Shown here: positions 42,129 to 54,100 of the stretch, piece after piece | Layout: the number at the start of each line of letters is the position of its first letter | Numbering within the stretch: position 1 is the stretch's first letter | DNA from: Herbaspirillum aquaticum | GTDB lineage: Bacteria; Pseudomonadota; Gammaproteobacteria; Burkholderiales; Burkholderiaceae_D | Length of the DNA stretch: 64,000 nt | Direction: 5' to 3' | Assembly: GCF_002213425.1 (NCBI RefSeq) | Contig: NZ_NJGV01000005.1 | Coordinates: 248,001-312,000, forward strand | Notes under the pieces: generated by a model | Seen by the model: the letters and a program-made list of their open reading frames with translations, nothing else | Database searches by the model: none | Told to the model about the DNA's origin: nothing | Made by a program: the position numbers and the translations under genes

Positions 42129-45100
42129 TTATTCGGAGAGTGCGCGGCGTTTCTGGGCGCGGTCATTGTTGCGCCGGCGTTCAAGGCGGGAAGCGCTGTC
42201 CGGGGCGGCGGCAGGATCAGCGGGCTGCTGCTGGCCAGCCAGGCGTCCCAGATGGGCCGCCAGGCTGGCCAGGGTGGTGTGGCTGAAGACATCGACCACC
42301 GGCAGGGCCAGGTCAAAGCGATGCTGCAGGCGTTGATGCAGGCGGATCAACTCTAGCGAGCTGGCGCCCAGTTCGAAGAAGTTGGTCTGCAACAAGGCGT
42401 CGCGCCGCTGCAGCAGATGGGCAGGCAATTCCACCAGCTCCCCCAGCAGGCTGGTCAACTGGTCGGCGATGGCCTCGGGCAGATGCGCCTGGGGTGCGGC
42501 ATCGTTGGCCGCAGGCGCGCTGGCGGTGCTCTCCAGCAGGCGCGCATGCCGCTCCGGCAGCAACAACGTGGCCGGTGTGGCCCAGGCGCTGTCATGGTCG
42601 GCCAGGGTGTGCAAGAGCAGTTCGTAGGCATGGAACATCTCATCGAGCAAGCCCTCCGGGAAGAGGCCATCGACGCTGTCCCAGCTCAACTCCAGCCTGC
42701 CGTGGCGCTCCACCAGTTGCTGGTCCAGCCAGACCTGGGGCGTCTGGCTGACGCTATAGACGAAGTCCCCCAGCCAGCTGTCGTGATCATCGCCCCCCTG
42801 GGCCACGCCCAGCCCGCTGGTGAAGACCACGGGCGCGGCCACCATGTTCAACTGGCCGCGCTGGCGCGCCGCTTCGCGCAGCACCCTCACTGCCGACACA
42901 TCCTGGTGTTCCAGGTCTTGCCACATCTGGCCTTGCACGGCCGTGGCGCGTTGCTGGAAGCTGGCCGGCGTGCTGGCGTCGAAGGCAAACAGGACCAGCG
43001 AGGTGAAGTCGCCCACCATGCCATCGATGTCGGCATGGACGGCGGGACGATTGAACAAGGTCAGGCTCAGCGTGAAGTCGGCACGCGCCGACCAGTGGGC
43101 AATGAGCTCGGCATAGGCCGTCAGCAGCAGGGCATTGATGGTCAGGCCGCGCTGGGTGGCAAAGCCTTGCAGACGTTGCCAGCGATCCGCTGACAGCCGC
43201 ATCTGGCGCCGCGTGAAATGCGGCAGCGCATCGCTGGTCCTGGCCTGCATCGGCAGGACAGGTGGCGGCGGCAGCTGTTGCAGGCGTGTGAGCCAGTAAT
43301 GCAGCGATTGCTGGTTGACCGGCTGGGCCTCGCGGAACAGGACATAGTCGCGGAAGCTGGCGCTGAGCAGCGGCCATGACTGTTCCGGGTGACGCAGCCG
43401 GGCCGACCACTCCGCCAGGATCAGGCGCATGGAGCGGCCATCGCAGATCAGGTTATCCAGGCTGATGCAGATGCGGATGCGCTGCGCGTCCAGGCTGGCG
43501 GCGTGAATGGCGAAGAGCGGCCAGCGCGTGGTGTCGTGGACCGCATGCGACAACTGCTGGCGGGTCTGTTCTTGCCAATGCAGGCGTGCCGCGTCGTCGG
43601 CCTGGCGCAGATCGTGGTAGGTGATGACGTAGGGAGGCACCTCGGGCAGGCACTGTTGCAGCCCATCGTCGCTGATGACAGCGCGCAGCATGCCGTGGCG
43701 CCTGACCACGGCCTGCCAGCTCGATTGCAACTGCTCGATGGAGAAGCCCTCCACCTCGATCTCTGCATAGATATGGGTCGAGATGCCGCCCAGTTCGAAA
43801 CCTGCCTTGCGGCCTATCCAGTAAGCCTGTTGCACATCGGTCAGCGGGAAGGGCTCGGCCCAGTGGGCAGGGTCGGGCTGCAAGCCAGCACTGTGCGTCT
43901 CTGCCATAGCAGGTGCGGCCAGGACGCGGCGCTCGAAAGCGCCAAAGCCCGAGGCCTCGAACAGATCGGTCAGCGCCACATTGGCGTGCAGGGTATGACG
44001 GATACGCTCGATGAGACGCACCGCAATCAGGCTGTCGCCACCCAGGGCGAAGAAGTCACTGTCGGGCGTGAGTGTGCTCACGCCCAGCGCTTGTTGCCAG
44101 AGCTGGGCCAATGGAGTGTCGGCCACGGCGGAGGTGGCCGATGCCAGTGCCGCACGCATGGCCGGCCTGGGCAGGCGCTTGCGGTCCACCTTGCCGGTGG
44201 CGCTCAGGGGTAGCTCGTCCAGCGCCATCAGCGCCCCGGGCACCATGTAGGCTGGCAGAAGCTGCTGCAGCGCCTGTTGCAGGGGCGCACTTTGGAAGCG
44301 GTAGACGTGTTCGCGCTGCTGCGCCAGCAACAATGCCAGTCCTCCCAGGGGAGCCGGCTGGATGCCGCTCCAGCCGGCCCGCTCCCAGCCAGCCTCGTTG
44401 AAGGCGCTGACCCACTGGTCGGCGCTGAGCAAGGCGTCGCCGCTGTGCTGGCGCTGGTCGGCGAACTGGGTATAGCCCTGCTCCAAGAGGGCCACGGTGG
44501 CCAGCTGGAAGTGGCTGTTGCGGGTGGTCTCCACGGCCAGCAGGCAAGCGCCAGGCGCCAGCCGTTGGCGCAGGGCGCGCAGCAGAGCGTCAATGTCGCG
44601 CTCCCGGTGCAGGGCATTGAAGGCCACGACCAGGTCCATGTCGTGTTCGGCCTGCGGGCCATGCTGCGGCGCTTGCGTGAGCTCGAAACTGAACTGATGT
44701 TCTGGATGAGGATGCGCGGACAGCCGCTGGCGCGCCTGTTCCAGCAGTGTGCGCGATGGATCGCTGAGGTGGTAATGCAGCGGGCAGCCGGCCAGCTGCA
44801 GCAACAATTGCTGCGCGGCCAGGCCACTGCGCCCCCCCACTTCAAGGATGCGCAGCGGTTGCGCACTGGCACGGGCAAGCCGCCGGATCGCTTCGGCCAT
44901 AGCGGCGGTGGCGCAGGTGGCCAGCGGGTTGAGCTGGGTCAGTTGCTCGGGCGAGAGGGTCTCGTCGCTGCTGTAGAACAACTCCATGGCGTCGCGCTGC
45001 TGGCGCAGGATGGCCAGCCGCAATGCGGCGCTGTGTTGCAGCCTATCCAGCACCGTGGCGGGGAGTTGCTGCACGCTGGCCAGCGCGCGCAGTTCGGCCC

Positions 45101-48100
45101 AGTCCGGCAGGGGGGCAGACTGCGCCGCCAGCAGCGTGCGCCAGCGTTGCAGCAGGCTGAAAAAGACCGGTGCTGCGCCGGTCTGCTGCATGAGCTGGTC
45201 GGCGCTGCAGCCAGCGGGATCTGTGATGCCTGCCTGCGCCAGGGTGTCATGCATCATCCGCAGCCCCAGTTGATCCATCAGCTGCCAGAAGTCCTGCAGA
45301 CGCTCAGCCTGCGCCGGCTGGCCGGCAAACACTTGCTGGCTGTGCGAGAGGATGTCCTGCCAGAGCCGCTCCGGCTCTGTGAAGGGGCTCTCCAGCGCCT
45401 GCAGGATGGGCGAAGGACCGCCCTGTGGCACCACCCAGGCTGCCAGTCTCAATTGCGGTGGCGTGCCGATGGTATCGACCACTGCTTCGCGCACGCCCGG
45501 GCAGCGCAGCAGCGCTGCCTCGATGTCGCCAAGCTCGATGCGGTTGCCCGCGATCTTGACCTGGAAGTCGCGGCGGCCCAGGAATTCCAGGTTGCCATCG
45601 CCCCAGTAGCGGGCCAGGTCGCCGGTGCGGTAGAGGCGTTGGCCATCGAGCATGTGGATGAAGCTGTTGGCCGTCTTCTGTGCATCGTTCTCATAGCCCA
45701 CCGCCAGGCCGATGCCGGCGATGTAGAGATCGCCCGTCACATAGTCGGGGCAAGGCTGGCCGTGGGCGTCCAGGACGTGATAGGCCTGGTTGCTCAAGGG
45801 TTTGCCATAGGGAATGGAGCGCCAGTGCGCGGCCACTTCCTGCACCGCAAACCAGTTCGACCAGATCGAGGCTTCGGTGGCGCCGCCCATGGCGATAAGC
45901 TGGCTCGCAGGTGCGGCCTGGCGCAGGCGCGGCGGCAGGCCCAGCGAGATCCAGTCGCCGCTCAGCAGGACATGGCGCAGTCCGGGCAGGGACTGGCCGC
46001 TCTGTTCGGCACTGTCCAGCAGCAATTCCAGCAACGCCGGTACGCTGTTCCAGACGGTGACGTCATGCTCCAGCATCAGCCTGAGCCAGTGGCCCGGATC
46101 ACGTACCTTGTCGTGATCCGGCAGTACCAGTGTGCCGCCTGCGGCCAGCGTACCGAAGATGTCATAGACCGACAGGTCGAAGTAGAGTGAAGACAGCCCC
46201 AGTACCTTGTCCCCGGCAGTGATGCCAAAGCGCCGGTTGATATCCAGCACCGTATTGGCCGCACCCATGTGGTCGATCAATACGCCTTTGGGCGTGCCGG
46301 TGGAGCCTGAGGTGTAAATCACATAGGCGGCATCGTGCAGATTGCGCGGCGCCTCCGGCGTGTGGGCCGGATAGCTGGCCAGCTGGTCTTCATCGGCTTC
46401 CAGCAGGATCGTTTCCTGGCCATCGAGCAGGGATTGCACGTGAGCGCGCTCGGCGCTGCGGCTGAGCACGACCCGGATGGCGCTGCCGGCCAGGATGCTG
46501 TGCAGCCGGCTGGCCGGGGTGCTGCTATCGACCGGCACATAGGCCGCGCCGCATTGCTGGATGGCCAGACAGGCCGCCACCTGCTGGCTGCATTTCTGCA
46601 TGAGCACGGCGACCCGGTCGCCCGGTCGCACGCCGGCCGCCAGCAGTGCCTGGGACAGGCGCTGCGCCCATTGCGCAAGCTGGCCATAGCGCCATTGACC
46701 CTCGCGGCTGACCAGGGCGAGCTGCTCTGGCTGTTGCTGCGCACGCGAGAAGAACAACTGGTCCAGGCAGGCTTGCGGCAAGGGCGCCGGGGTATCATTG
46801 ACCGCTTGCCGTACCTGTTGCTGGCGCAACGGCAGCATGGCCAGAAGCGCCTTCTCCCAGTGCGCCGGATCGGCGGCCAGGTAGTGCAGCAGCGTACAGT
46901 AGGCATCGAACATGGCATCGACCACGCCGGGCAGGAACAGGTCATCGATCACATCCCAGTTGAACACCAGCGCACCTTCTTGTTCACAGGCCTGATGGTC
47001 CAGCCAGACCTGCGGAGTCTGGCTGATGCCGTACACCACCTCGCCCAGTGGACTCTGGCGGGCCGCACCCTTGGTGGGATCGCTCATGCCCAGCTGGCTG
47101 GTGAAGACCACCGGCATGGACAGCGCCTCGGCCCGCTCGCGGCCCCGGTTCCATTCGCGCAGCACGTCTACGGCGCTGAAGGCCCGGTGCTGCAGATAAG
47201 CCAGGATGCTGCCATTGACCGCCGCGGCCCGCCGGGCAAAGCCGCTGCGTGAGGACAGGTCCAGCGGCAGCAGGGTGACGGCAGTGAAGTCACCCAGCAG
47301 ATGCGGCACATCCTCATGCCAGGGCAGACGGTCAAAAGTGGTCAGGTTCAGCGTAAAGCGCTTCTCACTGCTCCAGGCTGCCAGCACTTCGGCAAAGGCC
47401 GTGATGAGCAAGGCCGCCGGGGTGCAGTTCACGCTTGCAGCCTGCTCGCGCAGCCGGCTCCACTGGTGAGCGTCGAGCCGGTGCTGACGTCGGCTAAAGC
47501 GCGGCTGGTGCTGCTGCAGGGCTTCGTGGCGCAGCGGCAACTGCGGCGCGGCCGGCAAGCTCGGTAATTGTTCCAGCCAGAACTGGCGCGCCTCTTCGCG
47601 TGCAGCCTGGCGGGCCGTGCTGTGCTGGTACTTGGCCTGGATATAGTCGCGGAAGCTGATGCTAAAGGGGCGCAGTCCCGCTGCTTGCGCATCGCCATCG
47701 GCCTGGTACAGGGCCGCCAGTTCTTCCCACAGGATCTGGCCGCTGGTGGCGTCGTTGATAAGCATGTCGATGCCGATGAAGAGGCGGCTGCGGCCTTCCG
47801 GGCAGTGCATCACGCGCACATCGAACAGCGGCCATTGCTGGCTGTCCATCACCTGGTGCGACATGGCCTGGCGCCACTGTGTCTGCAATGCGTCGGTTTG
47901 CGCCTGGCTGTGCTGGCGGCAGTCTGCCACCTGGATCGCATAATGGGGCGTCTGCGGCAGGATCCGTTGCAGACCGTCGCTACCGATGACAATGCGCAAG
48001 GCGCCATGCCGGGCAATGAGCACGTTCCAGCAACGCTCCAGCCGTGCGCTGTCCAGGCCGTGGCCGGCGTCGGCTTCGAGATAGGCATGACAGGCCACGC

Positions 48101-51100
48101 CGCCCAGGGCGTAATGGCTTTGCCGGCCGACCCAGTAGGCGTGCTGCAGTTCGGTCAGCACGAAGGGTTGGTCGGCCTGTGCGGGATCAGCATGGATAGG
48201 TTCAGCAGCCGCCATGGACGCGCTGGCACACGCCTGGACCTGCTGCTGTGCCTGTTGCAACAGGTAGTCGGTGAGCGAGGCCGCCGTGGTGTGTTCGAAC
48301 AGGGCCTTGAGCTCGCAGCGGATGCCCAGCGTCAGCTCGCACTGGCGCGCCAGCTCCATGATCAGGATGGAGTCCATGCCCAGGCGCAGCAGCGAAGCGT
48401 CCGGGGTGAGTTCGGCCGGGCTCATGCGCAGGATGCGCGAGAGTTCGGCGGTGACGAAGCCGGGGATGGCGGCGGCCAGCGCGGCCCGGTCAGCAGTATC
48501 GAGCGCTTGCGCCAGTGCCCCTGGCTGGCGCTGGCCAAGCAAGTCCTGGCAGCGGCTGAACAAGGCCAGGGGCTGATACAGCGTCATGAGGGCGATCAGT
48601 CTGGACCAGTCGGCCTGCACCGCCACTGCGCAGCCATCGGCCAGCTGGCTGGGGCAGGACAGCAGTTGCCCGAGCCGCTGCAGGTAATGTTCGGGGCTCA
48701 GGCGCCGGATGCCTGCGGCCCGCAACAACTGCAGCAGGGATTCATCCACGTCGGACATGCCGCCACCGCCCCAGGGCCCCCAAGCAATGGCCATGCCCGG
48801 CAGCCCTTGCTGGCGGCGCAGGCGGATCAGGGCGTCTTCGAAGGCATTGGCCGCGCCATATGGAATCTGCAGGCGCGAACCCCAGATGCCGGAGATGGAG
48901 CTAAAACAGATCAGGCTGGCCTGTGGCCGTTGCAGGCTCAGGCGGTGCAGGTTCCACGCGCCCTCGACCTTGGCGCTGCTTACGCGCTCGTAGTCTTCTG
49001 CGGTCAGTAGCGCCAGTTCGCGGAAGACGCTGGTGCCGGCGCAGTGGAAGAGGGCAGACAGGGTATGGCCGCTTTCTTCTTCGCATGCAGCAATCCTGTG
49101 CCAGGCCTGCTGCATGGAGGCTGCCTCAGCGATATCGGCCTGCACCTGATCAATCCGGATACCCTGTTGCTGCAGCAGGGCCAGCCGCCGCGCCTGCACC
49201 CCGCTGGCCGGCTGACGCGCCAGCAGCACCAGATGGCGCGCACCATGTCGCGCCAGCCAGTCCACCATATGCCGCCCGAGCGCACCGTTGGCGCCAGCCA
49301 CCAGATACAGTCCGGCCGGATCGGCGCGGAAAGTGGCGTCGGCTGGCGTCGCCATCTCTGGCAGCGGCGCCAGTCTTGGCGTCCACCATTGGCCTTGTCG
49401 CCAGGCCAGGGCATTTTCCTGCGGCAGCCACGCTTGCCATTGCGCGGCCTGGGCCGCGATCCAGTCCAGGTCTGCCGCATGCTCGCTGTCGATCATCAGC
49501 CAGCGTACCGCCGGATACTCCAGCGCCAGCGCCCGCGCACTTCCCCACAGGGCGGCCTGGCCGGGATGAACTTGGTTTCCGGCCACGGCCTGTCCCCGTT
49601 CGGTCAGCAACACAATGGCGGGCGTGCGCGCATGGAGTTGCAGGGTCTGCAGGCAGCGCACCAGATGCCAGATATCGTCGTGGGCAAACGGCGCGGCTTC
49701 ATCGCTGGCCCGCGCCAGGAAGACCAGCATGTCGTCATTTCCGGGAAGCTGCGTCTGCTGGTCCGGATCGAACCAGCGCCATGCCAGCGCCGATGCGCCC
49801 CCGTGCTGGTGCGCACTGGCCAGCCACAGGCCCGGCGCCGGATCGCTTGTTCCGGGCTGCGGTGGGTTCCAGGCTTCCCAGCTGATCTGGTAGAGCGGGA
49901 CCGCCGCCGCCTGCGCCGGCAGAGGCCGGGGGGGCAGCGCCAGCGGTGCATGGCGGGGAGCATCTTCGTCGTATTCGAGCCAGTAGGAATGGCGGTCGAA
50001 GGGATAGGACGGCAGCGTGTGGGCGGCCACGGTGGGGCCGGGGTGGCTATGCTCCCAGAGGAAGTCCTGACCCACCCGGTACAGGGCGGCACAACTGTGC
50101 GCCATGCTCTGGCCATCATCCTGCTGCCGCAGCAGGCTGGCCACGAACTGCACGGGGCTGGACAACGGGCTGCGCTGCGCCAGGGCCGTGAGCACGGCAT
50201 GCGGTCCCACTTCCAGCACCACGTCGACCACCTCGGCCAGCGCCTGCAGGGCCTGGTGGAAGCGCACTGGCTCGCGCGCATGCTGGCGCAGGTAGTGGGG
50301 CGAGGGCGCCTCCTGCAGCCAACTTCCGGTCAGGGTGGAGAGCATGGCCGTGGCGGGGGCGCTGGACATGACCGACTGACACTCCTGCTCCCATTCTTGC
50401 AGCATCGGATCGAGCAAGGGCGAATGGAAGGCATGCGACACGCTCAGGGCGCGGCAGTGGCAGCCTGCGCCGGCCAACTGTTCGGCCAGCACGGCAATGG
50501 CGCTGCCAGAACCGGAAAAGACCACATCCTGCTGGCCGTTGATGGCCGCAATGGCCAGCTCTTCCTGCAAGGCCGGCGGCAGCTGCCGCAGATGATCGCT
50601 GGCCTGTGCTTCGGTGAGGCGGGCCGCCAGCATCTTGCCGCCCTCAGGCAGCGCCTGCATCAGCTGGCCGCGACGTACGATGAGACGGCAGGCCTGTTCC
50701 AGTGGCAAGGCCCCGGCGATCACCATGGCGGCGAATTCGCCGATGGAGTGGCCCATCACCGCCACCGGCGCTACCCCCAGGTGCAGCCACAGCCGCGCCA
50801 GTGCGTACTCAATGGCAAACAAGGCGGGCTGTGCGTGACAGGTCTGTTGCAGCAATGCTTCCTCGCCGTGGTGCATGAGATCGATGAGGGAGCGGCCCAG
50901 ATAGGGCAGCATCAATGTATCGACCTCGTCCAGGGCGGCGCGAAATACCGGCTGTTGCTCATGGAGTTGCCGGCCCATCCCGATGTATTGCGCTCCCTGG
51001 CCGGTAAACATCATCGCGATGCGGGGCGGCTGCGTGGCGGGTGTGCCGTCCTCCACAGGTTGGGCCAGCAATGTGCGTAGCTGGGCGATATCCTGCGCGA

Positions 51101-54100
51101 CCAGGGCCTGCCGCACTGGCAGGTGTTCGCGCTGTCGCGCCAAGGTATTGGCCAGATGGGCGGGAGGGTAGGCTGCGTCCAGCAGATGGGCGTGATAGCG
51201 CGCCAGCAACTGGCGCAAGGCGCTCTCGGTCTGGGCCGAGAAGTGGAAGACGTAGGGCCCGGCGGCTTGCTGCTGCCCGGTGCTCAGGGAGCAAGACAGC
51301 GGTGGCGGCGCCTGTTCCAGCACCACGTGGGCGATGGTGCCGGTAAACCCATAGGAGGTCACACCGGCGCGACGGACCGGTGCGCGTTGCGGCCACGCCT
51401 GCGGTGCCGTCGGCAGCCGCGCAGGGATGCGTTGCAGGTCAACCAGCGGGTTGACTTCATTGAGCCCGACCAGCGGCGGAATCAGCCCCTTTTCCAGCGC
51501 CAGGATGGTCTTGACGATGCCCGCCGCCCCGGCAGCGGCTTCAAGGTGGCCGATGTTGGTCTTGATGGAGCCCAGCCACAGAGGGTCATCGTCTGCCCGC
51601 CCGGCAAAGAGCTGCGCCAGCGAGTCATATTCGATCGGGTCGCCAAGGCGAGTGCCGGTGCCGTGCATTTCCACATAGTCGATTTGCGCCGGGCTCAGTC
51701 CGGCCCGTTGCAGCGAACGGCGCAACAGCTGGAACTGAGCCTGTCCATTGGGCGCCGACAGGCTGCTGCCGCTGCCGTCCTGGCGCACGGTCGTGTCGCG
51801 GATGACGGCGCGGATGGTATTGCCATCGGCCAGGGCCTGTTGCAGCGGCTTGAGCACCAGCACCAGGCAACCTTCGCCACGCACATAGCCGTCGGCGGCC
51901 GCATCCATGGTCTTGCAGCGACCATCGGCAGCCAGCATGCCGGCCTTGTTCAGTACCACATCGATCTCGGGCACCAGGTGCAGCTTGACCCCGGCGGCCA
52001 CGGCCAGCGGGCATTCACCCGCGCGCAGGCTCTGCACGGCCAGGTGCAGCGCGCTATGGGCCGAGGAGCAAGCCGTGTCCACCGACATGGCCGGGCCATG
52101 CCAGTCGAAGTGGAAGGACAGGCGTCCCGCCGCCGCCGCAAAGACGGTGCCGGTGCCGTAGTACGCATCCAGGTGCGCCGGGTCGGCGCTGGCAAAAGGC
52201 AGGTGGCCGTAATCGGCCGTGCCGATGCCGACGAAGACGCCGGTGTCGCTGCCCTTGAGCGAGGAGGGAGTCAGTCCCGCATTTTCCAGCGCGTGCCAGC
52301 ACTCCTCCAGCAACAGTCGCTGCTGGGGATCGGTATTGATGGCCTCGCGCGGCGACATCTTGAAGAAGGGCGCATCGAAGCGGTCGATGTCTTCCAGGTA
52401 GCTGCCCAACCCAGGGATATCGTCGCGCTGGCGGAAGCGCTGTGCCGGCATGCTGCGGATGGCGTCCTTGCCCTGCACCAGCATGTCCCAGAGGGCCTCT
52501 TCGGTGACGACGTCGACGCCGTCCGGACCGGGCAGCCGCAAGCCCATGCCGATGATGGCGATGTCGCTTGTTCGTGCGATGTCGCTGGCCTGCGGCGCTG
52601 CTGCAGCCGGGCCTGGCTTCAGATCGGCGCGTAACTGTCTGAGCAATGCATGGATGCTGGGATGCTGGTAGAGCAGATCGTCGGGCAGGTTGCGGCCCAG
52701 TTCACGGCCCAGTGCGGCGGTCAGCTCCACGGCGCTCATCGAATCCAGGCCATACTGGAACAGGCTCACCTCGGGGTCCAGCGAACGCGCGGAGACATTG
52801 CCCAGGCGCTGCGCCAGCCATTGGCCCAAGCCCCGGAGGGAGAGATCGAAGGCTGGCGCCGTTGGCACTGCTGCCGGTGCAGCGGGCGTCAGGATGTCCT
52901 CATGCAAAACCACCAGCTCGCGCGCGAGATAGGACTGCCTGACCGTGCGCCGCCGTATCTTGCCGCTGGTGGTGCGGGGCAGGGTGCCTTTGCGGATCAG
53001 GATGATGGCATGCGCGTTCAACTGATGCTCCTGCGCCACCGTCTGGCGGATGGTCGCGGCCAGTTCGGCGTAGTCCGAGGTCTGGGCCTGTGCGCTCTTG
53101 CGCACCTCCTGCACGATCACCAGCCTGTCCTCACCGCTGTCATCGCTGAGGGAAAACGCCGCCGCACTGTCCTCGACAGCCAGTGCATGACACTGGCTGG
53201 CGCTGGCCTCGATGTCATTGGGGTAGTGGCATTGGCCACGGAAGATCATCATGTCCTTGCGCCGTCCGGTGACAAACAACTGGCCCTCATGCAGGAAACC
53301 CATATCGCCTGTGCGCAGGAAGGGGTGTTCTCCCGGCGCGGCATCGGCCAGTGTTCCGGCAAAGGCTTCGTCGTTCTGGTTCTTGCCCCAGTAGCACCCG
53401 GCCACGCTGGGTCCGCGCACCCAGATTTCTCCCACCTTGTCCTGGCCCAGGTGGCGCTTTTGTTGGGGATTGACGATCAGCACTTCCTGTGCGCCAAAGT
53501 CGTCGCCATTGCCCACATACCAGCGGGCGCGCTCCTCGGATGGATGAGGGATGACGATATCGCGCTCGATGGCCTGCCGGTCCACGGCCAGCAGGCAGGG
53601 CCCGCGGTCATGCGTATTGGCCGATACCACCAGGGTGGCTTCGGCAAGGCCGTAGGCAGGGCGCATGGCGGTGGCGGTGAATCCGTAGGGCGCAAAGGCG
53701 TCGATGAAACCCTGCACATGCACCGGCAGCACCGGTTCGGCGGCGGGCATGAGGCAATGCACCGAGGACAGGTCCAGTTCACGGCGCTGCTCCGGCGTGG
53801 CGTTCGCCAGCGCGCTGACGCAGCTTCGCAGCGCAAAGCTGGGACAGGGAAGCACGGTGGCGCGCTCGCGGCTGGCCAGTAGCAGCCAGTCCAGGGGAGC
53901 GGCCACGAAGGACATCGGCGGCATGTACAGCGCCCTGCCACCCAGCGCCAGCGGTGCGAGGATGCCCATGATCAGACCCAGGTCATGGAACAGCGGCAGC
54001 CACGACGCGACCGTACAAGACTGGCCTTGCGGCGCCAGCAGGCGGCGCTGGAACTGGATGTTGTGTAGCAATTGCCCGTGGCGGTTGACCACGCCCTTGG

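Noticed and set aside
42119-42316. Upstream extension of megasynthase 2 into megasynthase 1
   Set aside because: The added 66 residues only re-read the last PCP region in another frame; the ATG at 42118 gives a normal operon spacing.
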